Source: an uncultured Streptococcus sp.
GTDB taxonomy: Bacteria; Bacillota; Bacilli; Lactobacillales; Streptococcaceae
Length of the DNA stretch: 7,382 nucleotides
NCBI GenBank assembly: GCA_934201655.1
Contig: CAKPXD010000069.1
Location: 1 to 7,382 of the forward strand
Direction: 5' to 3'
The notes beneath the pieces are model-generated. The model searched no databases. It was not told where the DNA came from and saw nothing but the letters and a program-made list of their open reading frames with translations. Made by a program: the position numbers and the translations under genes. Shown here piece by piece: positions 1-7,322 of this stretch; position 1 is the stretch's first letter; every line of letters starts with the position of its first letter.

Positions 1-2302
1 TGATTGTTTTACGTGCTGCTGGACGAGAACCAATATTAAAGCTTGAGATATTCTTGATTGGACTAGATTCAAAGAAATAATCGTAGAAATGATCATTTCC
101 AAATACTAGTTCACGGTAGATATCATAGCTACGACTGACTACTTGGTCCATGATTGCTTCGTAACGGTTTGAAGTATTGGTGTCACTCTTCTTCTGTGTA
201 ATCATACGGTTGATAGCCGCTGATACCAACATTTCCAAGTTATAGTAAGCTGCATCCTTGTTTCCGTATTTATTTCCGATAACTTCACCTTGTTCAGTTA
301 ATCGAATACGGTCCTTAATTGATTTAAGTGGTTGAGAAGCAATGGCGTCATAAGTAGGGCCACCACCACGACCAACAGTACCACCACGACCATGGAAGAA
401 GGTTACTTTGACTCCAAATTCATCACCGATAGCTGTTAATTGTTGTTGAGCTTTGTATAGAGTCCAACAAGATGATAGATAACCGCCATCCTTGTTACTA
501 TCTGAGTAACCTAGCATGATTTCTTGATAATTATCTTTTGAAGCAATCCACTTCTTAGCAAGTGGTAATGAGAAATACTTTCTCATTGTTTCTTCGGAAT
601 GATCCAAGTCCTCAATTGTTTCAAAGAGAGGCACGATTTGAACCCGTGCTTTTTCAGCATCAACAAGACCGACTTCTTTCAGCATAATCGCCAATTCTAA
701 CATATCAGACACGCTGGTTGCATGAGAAATAATCGTTTGACGAATGACGTCTTCTCCCAAACGATCTTTTAATTCACGTGCAGTTTGGAAAATGGCTAAT
801 TCTTTTTCAAGAAGTTCAGACTTTTCAGCATGAGTAGCTGACAAGATTCGAGGATCTTCTAATAGTTCATGTAAAAGCAACTCGCACTTCTCATCTTCTG
901 AAAGATCGCTATAATGGTCATTAATTCCGGCAGATGCTAACAATTCAGCAACACAGGCTTCATGAACACTTGAGTCTTGGCGCATATCGATAGATGCCAA
1001 GAAGAATCCAAAGACTTCAACAGCCTCCAAAAGCTCGGCAAACTCTCCAGTAAGCAAGGCTTCTGCCTTATTTTCAAGCAATGAATCTTTAATGATAGCT
1101 AAGTCTTGTTTAAATTCTTCAATTGTTTCGTAGTAAGGAGGACGATCTTCAGCCAATTCTTGAATGGCTCCTGAGAGACGATTACTAATATAGTCAGTAA
1201 CCACTCCTTGTTGATGTCCTTGAGTTCCAAAGAGTCGTTCAATGTGATGGCGTTCATCTGCTGATGAACCAACAAGAGCCCACTCTTTTAAATTTATAAG
1301 AGTTTGAATTAATTTTGATTGAATAAAGTGAAAAGCCCGACGATAAGGTTCTTTCTCGCGGAAAACAGAAGTATCTTGAGATTGAGCTGCCATTTCTTCA
1401 ACAGCCTTACTTGTCTTAGATAAATTAGTAGAAAGAGAGAAAGTACGGTAGAGACTAGAAATCTTACTGATGTAGTAGTTTAAGATCACTTCACTTTGAA
1501 TGGTAGCAGAACGCATGAGTGTCTCAGCAGTTACAAATGGATTGCCATCACGGTCTCCACCAATCCACATTCCCATGGTGATAGGTTTTGCATATTTTAG
1601 GTCAATTCCCTGCTCTTTTGCAAGACGTTTATACTCTAACATTAAATTTGGTACAGCTTGTAGGAAAGAACTATTGTAATATTCCATCACGTTTGTGATT
1701 TCATTCGTTACTTTTAGTTTCTTCTCACGAATCATATCCGTCTGCATGATAATCTCAATGTAGCGACGAAGATCATTATGCCATTTTTCTTTGTTAATAA
1801 GCCCCATTCTCACATCACGGTATTTACGCAAGAGAGTATGGATATGATTAGTCAAGTCCAGCATACTCTTACGTTGAACCTGAGTTGGATGGGCTGTTAA
1901 TACCGGCACCACGTTCAGATGTTCAAGAATTTCAGCCGCATTTTCTTTTTCAGCAACCATTTCAATGGTTGTTGACAATTTACCAAGATAATCTTGATCA
2001 ATATTGTTTAGATGGTTAATCTCATAAGCTAAGTCTACGTCTTCGGAGATGTTAATCAAAAGTGGTAAAATAGAGAAATATCTGGAGATGTAGACCATTT
2101 CATCATTTGAAAGACTTCTCACTACCTTATCTAGTCCTTGATAGTCTAGATTTGATGATAGCTTCTTCAACTGCATAATCTTGTCAAAAGTCTCAGCAGG
2201 AAGCATATTTTTCGTGATATCTTCAAGTAAATCTGTCAAGATTTGAACTTCTTCTTGGACTACAGTTTTGTTTCTGTTATTTTCTAGTTTTTGAAGAGAC
2301 AT
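1..2302 (-). CDS. ppc: Phosphoenolpyruvate carboxylase, C-terminal end cut by the window edge
   Basis: This cytoplasmic enzyme carboxylates PEP with bicarbonate to oxaloacetate and phosphate. In streptococci, which lack a full TCA cycle, that is the main supply of aspartate-family precursors. The frame opens at ATG 2302 with AAGGAG at 2308-2313 and stays open for 767 codons to the edge. The signatures are VLTAHPTQ with catalytic His138, [13 protein letters not shown] (R441), PLFE (E561, metal ligand), [10 protein letters not shown] (D601, K604), [10 protein letters not shown] (H637, R639, R645) and GSRPAAR (R760). These match E. coli H138, R396, E506, D543, K546, H579, R581, R587 and R699. 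The equivalent of E. coli R713 and most aspartate-inhibitor-binding residues lie beyond the edge. By E. coli numbering about 175 residues are missing, which implies a full length near 940. About 45 extra residues lie near positions 339-385. It sits 22 bases after ftsW and is probably cotranscribed with it. Confidence 0.97.
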   Translation of the reverse strand, partial: MSLQKLENNRNKTVVQEEVQILTDLLEDITKNMLPAETFDKIMQLKKLSSNLDYQGLDKVVRSLSNDEMVYISRYFSILPLLINISEDVDLAYEINHLNNIDQDYLGKLSTTIEMVAEKENAAEILEHLNVVPVLTAHPTQVQRKSMLDLTNHIHTLLRKYRDVRMGLINKEKWHNDLRRYIEIIMQTDMIREKKLKVTNEITNVMEYYNSSFLQAVPNLMLEYKRLAKEQGIDLKYAKPITMGMWIGGDRDGNPFVTAETLMRSATIQSEVILNYYISKISSLYRTFSLSTNLSKTSKAVEEMAAQSQDTSVFREKEPYRRAFHFIQSKLIQTLINLKEWALVGSSADERHHIERLFGTQGHQQGVVTDYISNRLSGAIQELAEDRPPYYETIEEFKQDLAIIKDSLLENKAEALLTGEFAELLEAVEVFGFFLASIDMRQDSSVHEACVAELLASAGINDHYSDLSEDEKCELLLHELLEDPRILSATHAEKSELLEKELAIFQTARELKDRLGEDVIRQTIISHATSVSDMLELAIMLKEVGLVDAEKARVQIVPLFETIEDLDHSEETMRKYFSLPLAKKWIASKDNYQEIMLGYSDSNKDGGYLSSCWTLYKAQQQLTAIGDEFGVKVTFFHGRGGTVGRGGGPTYDAIASQPLKSIKDRIRLTEQGEVIGNKYGNKDAAYYNLEMLVSAAINRMITQKKSDTNTSNRYEAIMDQVVSRSYDIYRELVFGNDHFYDYFFESSPIKNISSFNIGSRPAARKTI

Positions 2303-2324
2303 TTTTTCTCCTTGTCACATTTTC

Positions 2325-3536
2325 TTAGAGCTGTGCTTCATATTCGCTGTAGAGTTTTGCACGTTTTTCACTAGCATCGATATTTAAGACAAAGGCGATA
2401 GCTACTGATAGAACCAGGAGACTATTCCCCCCTTGTGAAAGGAATGGGAAGGTTACACCTGTTGAAGGGATCAATCCTGAAATCCCTCCGATATTAACGA
2501 ATACCTGAATTAAAATCATTCCACCAATACCGATTGCTACCATAGAGTTGAACGGATCTTTTGCTCGTACTCCCACTAAAATAATACGAAGAATTAGGAA
2601 GAATAATAGAGCTAAAATAAGACTGGCACCAACAAATCCAAACTCCTCAATCACAATAGAGAAAACGAAGTCCGTGTGTGCCTCAGGTAGATAGCCACGT
2701 TTTTCGATAGAGTTTCCTAATCCTAGCCCAAACCATCCTCCATTTACCATAGCATAGTATGAATTTGCCAACTGATGTCCTGCACCAGCGACGTCATCAA
2801 ATGGATTAAAGAAAGCACTGAATCGTTTAGCAACGTATCCAAATACTGGAATCTTAGAAACCTTCTCAACACCAATCAATTTAATGGTTGTTAGAGAAAC
2901 AAAGGATAAACTGGTCAATATTCCAAGGATAGTTGCAAACCACCGATGAGCTATCCCACTAATTGAGTACATCAACAATGCTACTAAAAAAAGAATTGTC
3001 GCATTTCCGAGGTCAGGGAAAATAGCCAAACTTCCAATCATGACCAAAAGGACAAATCGCCAATCGTTAAAGGATCTAGGCAACCATTGGTTTTGAGTTA
3101 AAACTTGAAAATCATAAATACCAATCTCTTCTTGTTGTTTTGAAAAACGTTGAGCCAAGTACCAAATGATGATAATTTTCAAGTATTCCGCAGGCTGAAC
3201 AGTTATAGGTCCTACTTTAATCCAACCGTAAGCACCATTGATGGGAATCCCAATCAAACGAGCTAAAGCTAGTAACACTAACTCAGCAAACATAACGATA
3301 AATAACAAACGTTCGTTTCGAAGAAAACCAAGTTTCAGCTTATAGATTACTGCAATAAGCAACAAACTAACGATCCAAAACAAGCCCTGATTTCGAACTA
3401 ATTGAAAGGCGCTCTTACCCTCCTGAATCAAGGATGCACTCGTTGTTGAATATACCACTATCAATCCCAGAACGGATAAGAGAATATAGGGCACTAAAAT
3501 AGAGTAATTCAACAGGTGCCTTTTACTAATTTTCAT
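2325..3536 (-). CDS. ftsW: Septal peptidoglycan polymerase FtsW (SEDS family)
   Basis: FtsW is the membrane glycosyltransferase that polymerises lipid II at the division septum together with a class B penicillin-binding protein. The 403-residue protein has the SEDS layout of about ten membrane spans, starting near residues 11-31. The loop YGWIKVGPITVQPAE lies around 103-117. PEAHTDF holds Asp289, which matches the essential Asp297 of E. coli FtsW. The family signature NIGGISGLIPSTG..PFLSQGG spans 348-370. The loop at about 130-160 (RFSKQQEE...NDWR) and the short charged C-terminus after 386 are predicted to be cytoplasmic. RodA is the alternative, but whole-protein resemblance to pneumococcal FtsW and the PEAHTDF form favour FtsW. 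The start is ATG 3536 with only a weak Shine-Dalgarno (GGTG at 3541-3544, four bases away), while ppc just downstream has a strong one. A promoter precedes it at 3590-3598. Confidence 0.95.
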   Translation of the reverse strand: MKISKRHLLNYSILVPYILLSVLGLIVVYSTTSASLIQEGKSAFQLVRNQGLFWIVSLLLIAVIYKLKLGFLRNERLLFIVMFAELVLLALARLIGIPINGAYGWIKVGPITVQPAEYLKIIIIWYLAQRFSKQQEEIGIYDFQVLTQNQWLPRSFNDWRFVLLVMIGSLAIFPDLGNATILFLVALLMYSISGIAHRWFATILGILTSLSFVSLTTIKLIGVEKVSKIPVFGYVAKRFSAFFNPFDDVAGAGHQLANSYYAMVNGGWFGLGLGNSIEKRGYLPEAHTDFVFSIVIEEFGFVGASLILALLFFLILRIILVGVRAKDPFNSMVAIGIGGMILIQVFVNIGGISGLIPSTGVTFPFLSQGGNSLLVLSVAIAFVLNIDASEKRAKLYSEYEAQL

Positions 3537-3589
3537 ACTTCACCATCTACTAAATTTTTAATTTTCTATTAATTCTAGTTTTACAAGAT

Positions 3590-3598
3590 ATTATACCA
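3590..3598 (-). promoter_or_regulatory. Extended -10 promoter for ftsW-ppc
   Basis: On the minus strand the sequence reads TGGTATAAT, a perfect TGn extended -10 element. The -35 position, 17 bases upstream at 3613-3618, is only a T run and does not resemble TTGACA; that is tolerable when an extended -10 is present. The predicted start point is near 3583, giving a leader of about 45 bases before ATG 3536. The prsA terminator lies upstream of it, so ftsW-ppc probably forms an independent unit. Confidence 0.65.
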
Positions 3599-3703
3599 TT
3601 TTTTAGACTAGAAAAAAACTCTTACCCTATAAAGGTTAGAATTTAAGCTTGAAGAATTCACAAACATTTATTTATATTTTGGGCTTTTAGCTAAGAAAAC
3701 TCC

Positions 3704-3743
3704 AAAAAAACTCTACCTTTCAAGAGTAGAAAGATAGAGTTTT
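3704..3743 (-). terminator. Rho-independent terminator of prsA
   Basis: The minus strand reads AAAACTCTA, one base, CTTTC, a 7-base loop, GAAAG, one base, TAGAGTTTT, so a 9-bp stem and a 5-bp stem are separated by a single A/C mismatch. The 3' arm runs into a seven-T tract (complement of 3704-3710). The hairpin begins five bases after the prsA stop codon, so most prsA transcripts should end here. An A-rich run on the 5' arm gives weak bidirectional potential, but there is no plus-strand gene for it to serve. Confidence 0.92.
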
Positions 3744-3748
3744 CATCT

Positions 3749-4711
3749 TTAGTTTGAAGATGTTGTTGTAGTTTCAGTTGCTGCTGATGTAGTTGTAGTT
3801 GTTGTATCACTTTGGATGTATTGAGTAAAGATATTTTGGAAGGCTTGATCTTTAACCTTGATATTTGCAGCTTGCAATTCTTTACTAATGACACCTTGAA
3901 CAAAAGTAGCATCATTTTGTTTTTGAGTCAGGATAACTGTCTTCAATTTTTCCTTATAATCATCAATATTAGAAGATTTTTCAGATTTCTTAGTCAATTT
4001 TACAATATAGAAGCTACTAGTATATGCTTGTGTTCCTGGAGCTGTAATCACATCAGAGATTCCATCAACATTAAGGGCAAAGGCTGCTTTTTTAACAACG
4101 TCTGGCAATTCTGTTGATGCAGAGTCGAAAGTGATTTCTCCACCATTTGCTTTTGTCTTTTCGTCAGTTGAATTATCTTTAGCCAATTGTGCGAAGTCAG
4201 CTCCAGATTCTTTAGCTTTAGCAAGAACTTCTTTAGCCTTATCTTCACTATCAAGTTTAATAATTTGCGCAGTTACTTCTGGTGTGTACTCATCGTAAGC
4301 TTTTTTGTAGTTTTCATCTGTCAATTCTGCTTCTGCAGCTTTCTTAACAGCGTACTCAACTAATTTACTTGTACGGATTTGAGCTTTACGACTTTCAGCT
4401 GTCATACCAGCACGAGAAAGAACGATTTGATAGCTATCGCCATATCTTTTTTGCTCTTCTGCTACCGCTTCATCTACTTCTTTGTCACTTACTTCAGATC
4501 CATATTGTTTTTCAAAAACTTTTTGGATTGTCATGTTAAGCAAGATTTGTTGAGCAGTTGGATTATTCTTAACTTCTTCAAAGAATTGATGTTCAGTGAT
4601 GACATCACCTTTCATACTGATGAGGTCAGCTCCTTGAGAGCTATTTGAACAAGCAGCCAAAGTAGCTACTGATAACAAAGTGATGGCACCAGCCAATAAT
4701 TTTTTCTTCAT
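3749..4711 (-). CDS. prsA: Foldase lipoprotein PrsA/PpmA (parvulin-like)
   Basis: This surface lipoprotein helps secreted proteins fold outside the membrane. The product is 320 residues long. The signal peptide has a KKK n-region, a hydrophobic core (5-17) and the lipobox LAAC with lipidated Cys21. An N-terminal chaperone region (about 25-140) has the family pattern DVITEHQF. A parvulin-like domain follows (about 143-241), including ADFAQLAKDNSTDEKTKANGG, then a C-terminal helical part (about 246-300) and a Ser/Thr-rich tail (301-320). Both active-site histidines of catalytic parvulins are missing: the HIL position reads QII (Q149) and the GYHII position reads FYIV (Y235), so prolyl isomerase activity is doubtful. 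It closely resembles pneumococcal PpmA apart from the tail. The start is ATG 4711, because an in-frame GTG at 4732 has no ribosome site and would precede the signal peptide. A possible CiaR-controlled promoter precedes it and a strong terminator follows. Confidence 0.95.
   Translation of the reverse strand: MKKKLLAGAITLLSVATLAACSNSSQGADLISMKGDVITEHQFFEEVKNNPTAQQILLNMTIQKVFEKQYGSEVSDKEVDEAVAEEQKRYGDSYQIVLSRAGMTAESRKAQIRTSKLVEYAVKKAAEAELTDENYKKAYDEYTPEVTAQIIKLDSEDKAKEVLAKAKESGADFAQLAKDNSTDEKTKANGGEITFDSASTELPDVVKKAAFALNVDGISDVITAPGTQAYTSSFYIVKLTKKSEKSSNIDDYKEKLKTVILTQKQNDATFVQGVISKELQAANIKVKDQAFQNIFTQYIQSDTTTTTTSAATETTTTSSN
3761..3805 (-). repeat. Imperfect ACA/ACT trinucleotide tract coding the Thr-rich PrsA tail
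   Basis: Codons 303-317 of prsA are almost all ACA or ACT, with TCA, GCA and GAA interruptions. They give a six-Thr run, SAATE and a four-Thr run. Three-base periodicity means that gain or loss by slippage would keep the frame. The tail follows the last folded segment and probably acts as a flexible, wall-spanning or surface-exposed end; that role is inferred. Confidence 0.7.
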
Positions 4712-4716
4712 GTTTA

Positions 4717-4722
4717 CTCCTT
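4717..4722 (-). promoter_or_regulatory. Ribosome binding site fixing the prsA start
   Basis: AAGGAG sits five bases before ATG 4711. It selects the start that places the KKK signal-peptide n-region at residues 2-4 and rules out the in-frame GTG at 4732. Confidence 0.9.
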
Positions 4723-4732
4723 TTTTATACAC

Positions 4733-4755
4733 TAGATAAATGTTTACCTTATCTA
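4733..4755. repeat. Perfect 7-bp inverted repeat in the prsA leader
   Basis: TAGATAA and TTATCTA flank a 9-base spacer (4740-4748) between the trmR stop and the prsA start. One arm overlaps the last base of the proposed -10 and reaches the proposed start point. It could therefore be a protein-binding operator, or a hairpin present only in messages that read through from trmR. It lacks the T run of a terminator. The arms are AT-rich, so chance occurrence is possible. Confidence 0.45.
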
Positions 4756-4760
4756 TTTTA
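4755..4760 (-). promoter_or_regulatory. Candidate -10 element of a prsA promoter
   Basis: The minus strand reads TAAAAT, a one-mismatch -10, nine bases downstream of the CiaR-like box. No usable -35 is seen at the 17-base distance, which is what an activator-dependent promoter would look like. The start point would be near 4748, giving a leader of about 37 bases. Confidence 0.5.
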
Positions 4761-4769
4761 CTAAATTGT

Positions 4770-4786
4770 CTTAAAAATATCTGAAA
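4770..4786 (-). promoter_or_regulatory. Candidate CiaR response-regulator box upstream of prsA
   Basis: The minus strand reads TTTCAG, five bases, TTTAAG. The streptococcal CiaR site is a direct repeat of TTTAAG with a five-base spacer placed just upstream of a -10 element, so this is a match with one mismatch at the right distance. It abuts the stop codon of the methyltransferase gene (4787-4789). As I recall, the pneumococcal prsA homologue ppmA has been reported in the CiaR regulon; binding here is inferred. Confidence 0.6.
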
Positions 4787-5500
4787 TTAGTCAAAGTCAG
4801 GCAGTTCAACCTCTGCTTGATTCTTTCTCAGCATCAATATCCCATCTCCAAGAGGAACTAGACTAGCTGTTAATCCTGGATTGTCTAGAGTTGCCTCAAA
4901 GAGCCTTTGCAAACCACGATAGATTGTTCGTTGTCCACGTCGGACTTCCATAATATCCTTGGCGATATCTCCGCCTTGGAAAACATCATCCAAGACAACT
5001 ACTCCACCAACTTCAAGATGTTTGAGGATTTCTGGTAAAAAGACGATGTATTTAGATTTTGCAGAATCCATAAATACGAAATCATAGGTCCCTGTCAATG
5101 TTGACAAGACATCTACCGCATCGCCTTCCAAGAGAGTGATTTGTTGGCGATTATCAAACTTGGCGAAATTCTCCTTGGCAAAACCAATCATTTCAGGATT
5201 CCGATCAATGGTTGTAATTTTTGCGTTTGGGGCATGATTTGCCATTAAAAGAGCTGAAAATCCAATCGCCGTTCCAATTTCTAAAATATTCTTTGGTTGA
5301 ATTGTTTCCATTAGGAAACGGAAATAAGCGACTGTTTCATGAGGAATGATAGGAATATTCTCCTTGCGAGCAAAGTTTTCTAGTTCTTTTAAAGAACCGG
5401 TCACTTGCTTTTGTCTGTGGCGCATAAATTCCACAATCTCATCCTTAACAACAGGCCGTCTCATGTTGTGGTTGGCATTTTTACTGTATGACTCAACCAT
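4787..5500 (-). CDS. trmR: SAM-dependent O-methyltransferase, YrrM/TrmR family
   Basis: This is a 237-residue class I methyltransferase with a Rossmann fold. Motif I is ILEIGTAIG (72-80, SAM binding), TTIDRNPEM holds Asp99 (expected to contact the SAM ribose), EGDAVDVL lies at 125-132, FMDSAKSKY holds Asp145, and VVVLDD (167-172) with Asp171/172 completes the likely metal site of catechol-methyltransferase-like enzymes. It resembles B. subtilis YrrM (TrmR), which methylates 5-hydroxyuridine at the tRNA wobble position to 5-methoxyuridine; shared points are KILEIGTAIG, the D(S/A)AK block and the PLGDG end. The tRNA role is inferred, and another small substrate is possible. About 20 extra N-terminal residues precede the region matching YrrM. 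ATG 5500 is one base after the pepF stop (TAAAATG). The only Shine-Dalgarno is AGGA ten bases upstream, inside pepF, so translational coupling is likely. Confidence 0.8.
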   Translation of the reverse strand: MVESYSKNANHNMRRPVVKDEIVEFMRHRQKQVTGSLKELENFARKENIPIIPHETVAYFRFLMETIQPKNILEIGTAIGFSALLMANHAPNAKITTIDRNPEMIGFAKENFAKFDNRQQITLLEGDAVDVLSTLTGTYDFVFMDSAKSKYIVFLPEILKHLEVGGVVVLDDVFQGGDIAKDIMEVRRGQRTIYRGLQRLFEATLDNPGLTASLVPLGDGILMLRKNQAEVELPDFD

Positions 5501-5501
5501 T

Positions 5502-7304
5502 TTATGCTAATCCTAATTTTTCAACAAGGGCCTCGAACTCATCCAAACGGCGTTCAAAGACTGCAAAGGCATCATTAAGATAGTCTTCTTTTTCCATATC
5601 AACACCAGCTTTTCGCATGATATTTAGAGGATAGTCTGACTTCCCAGCCTTGAGGTAATCAATATAACGGTCACGATCATCTTGACTACCGTGAACAATC
5701 TTTTCAGCTAAGGCCGAAGCCGCCGCAAAGCCTGTTGAATATTGATACACATAGTAATTATAGTAGAAATGAGGGATACGAGCCCACTCGTACTGAATTT
5801 GAGGATTGTCTTCCTTGCTCAAACCATAATATTCTTGGTTCAAGTCAGCATAGAGATTGTTTAAGAACTCGCTTGTCAAGACTTCACCATTTTGATCGGC
5901 TTGGTGAATAGCATGTTCAAATTCAGCAAATTGAGTTTGGCGGAACACTGTTCCACGGAAACCATCCAAGAAGTTATTGAGAATAGCAAAGCGTGTTGCG
6001 TCATCTTGAACTTCTTGCAATAATTTTTCAGTTAAGATATTTTCATTGGTTGTTGAAGCAATTTCTGCCAAGAAGATTGAGTAATCTCCGTATACATAAG
6101 GTTGTGTTTCACGCGTGTAGCTAGAATGCATACTGTGACCTGTCTCATGTACCAGAGTAAAGAGATTATCGAGATTATCTTGCCAGTTAAGAAGCATAAA
6201 GGCGTTAGTATCGTAGGAACCACCAGAGTATGCACCTGAACGCTTGCCTTGGTTTTCATAGACATCAATCCAACGTTCGCTAAATGCGCGTTTAACGCGA
6301 CTCAAGTAATCCTCACCAAGAACAGCCAAAGCTTCTTCTGCCTTCTTCAAGGCTTCCTCATAAGTAAAGCTATATTCTACTGAAGACAATGGTGTATAGA
6401 CATCGTACATTTTAAGGTCTGGAATACCCAAGATTTTTGAACGAAGTGAGAGATAACGATGCAATAATGGCAAATGCTTACGAACAGTAGATACTAAGTT
6501 GTCATAGACACTTTCTGGAACAAAGTTGGCCGCAAGAGCAGCTTCACGCGCACTCTTGTAGTTCCGAACTTTTGCTCGGTAGTTTTGTACTTTTACATTT
6601 GTCTGCAGGGTTTTAGCGTAAGTGTGCTGATATTGCTCATAGGTAGAGTATAGTGCTTCATATGCACCACGACGAACTTCACGGTTCTTAGATTCTACTA
6701 AGCGCATATAGACGCCATGTGACAATTGTACCTCATTTCCATCTTCATCTTTAACAAATGGAAAGACGATATCTGCATTATCTAAGATAGCGAAAGTTTC
6801 ACTAGCAGCACCAAAGATTTCACCAGCACCTGCCAACAACTCTTCTTCACGTTGTGAAAGGACATGATCCTTATTTTGCAATAGTTTATCAAAGAAGTGT
6901 TTATAAGGCTGGAGTTTTGGTTCTTCTGCTAAAAAGTTTTGATACTGCTCTTCAGTAATTGCCATAAATTCTGGCTCATAGAAAGAGAATACCTGGTCGA
7001 GTTGACTATAAAGAGTCATTGCCTTTGCATAGTATTCTTGATATTTAGCAACTCGTGTATCCTGGTCGTTTTTCATATGAGCGTAGACATAGAGTTTTTC
7101 AAGACGACGACTCAAATCCAAATAACGCTCTGTAATGTTAAGAAGGCTCTCTGCGCTATCCAAAAGATGTCCCTCAAGTCTAGCTGCTTGTTTTGTATCC
7201 TCGGTTAATAGGGCTAATTCTTCTTCCCATTTTTGGTCTGTTTCAAAGATCGTTGATAGATCCCATGTATCTTTTTCATTGATTTCATTTCGTTGTAATA
7301 CCAT
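5502..7304 (-). CDS. pepF: Oligoendopeptidase F (M3B zinc metallopeptidase)
   Basis: This enzyme cleaves internal bonds of imported or internally produced oligopeptides; it has no signal peptide and is expected in the cytoplasm. The 600-residue length is normal for PepF. The order is an N-terminal helical region from WDLSTIF (about 14-20), a PepF N-terminal domain (about 110-180), and a catalytic domain (about 200-580). The zinc motif HETGH has His386 and His390 as ligands and Glu387 as the general base, and Glu414 in FLAEIAST is the third ligand. The substrate-side segment [15 protein letters not shown] follows near residues 513-527. ATG 7304 follows a strong GGAGG (7311-7315) at six bases. 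The upstream reading frame ends only 18 bases earlier, so readthrough from that gene is likely, and the methyltransferase follows after one base. Related streptococcal PepB/PepF enzymes degrade small peptides including bradykinin-like substrates; the substrates here are unknown. Confidence 0.96.
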   Translation of the reverse strand: MVLQRNEINEKDTWDLSTIFETDQKWEEELALLTEDTKQAARLEGHLLDSAESLLNITERYLDLSRRLEKLYVYAHMKNDQDTRVAKYQEYYAKAMTLYSQLDQVFSFYEPEFMAITEEQYQNFLAEEPKLQPYKHFFDKLLQNKDHVLSQREEELLAGAGEIFGAASETFAILDNADIVFPFVKDEDGNEVQLSHGVYMRLVESKNREVRRGAYEALYSTYEQYQHTYAKTLQTNVKVQNYRAKVRNYKSAREAALAANFVPESVYDNLVSTVRKHLPLLHRYLSLRSKILGIPDLKMYDVYTPLSSVEYSFTYEEALKKAEEALAVLGEDYLSRVKRAFSERWIDVYENQGKRSGAYSGGSYDTNAFMLLNWQDNLDNLFTLVHETGHSMHSSYTRETQPYVYGDYSIFLAEIASTTNENILTEKLLQEVQDDATRFAILNNFLDGFRGTVFRQTQFAEFEHAIHQADQNGEVLTSEFLNNLYADLNQEYYGLSKEDNPQIQYEWARIPHFYYNYYVYQYSTGFAAASALAEKIVHGSQDDRDRYIDYLKAGKSDYPLNIMRKAGVDMEKEDYLNDAFAVFERRLDEFEALVEKLGLA

Positions 7305-7310
7305 AAATTT

Positions 7311-7315
7311 CCTCC
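7311..7315 (-). promoter_or_regulatory. Strong ribosome binding site of pepF
   Basis: GGAGG stands six bases before ATG 7304. It supports this start and shows that pepF does not need coupling to the upstream gene's stop codon at 7323-7325. Confidence 0.85.
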
Positions 7316-7322
7316 ATCCTTT

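Noticed and set aside
3687..3694. Palindrome TTAGCTAA in the prsA-ftsW gap
   Set aside because: It is a short AT-rich palindrome with no loop, partner site or position relative to the promoter that would suggest function.
3812..4117. Open frame of 101 codons on the plus strand inside prsA
   Set aside because: It lies wholly antisense to a well-supported gene, has Cys/Phe-rich shadow-like composition, and resembles no known family.
4725..4730. TATAAA just before the prsA ribosome site as a -10 element
   Set aside because: Transcription would begin at or after the Shine-Dalgarno, so the message could not use the good AAGGAG.
4712..4732. Longer prsA starting at GTG 4732
   Set aside because: It would add seven residues before the signal peptide, has no ribosome site, and would include the strong AAGGAG that fits ATG 4711.
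6032..6268. Second minus-strand frame of 78 codons inside pepF
   Set aside because: It overlaps the zinc-site coding region of pepF in another frame and has no ribosome site or protein-like composition.
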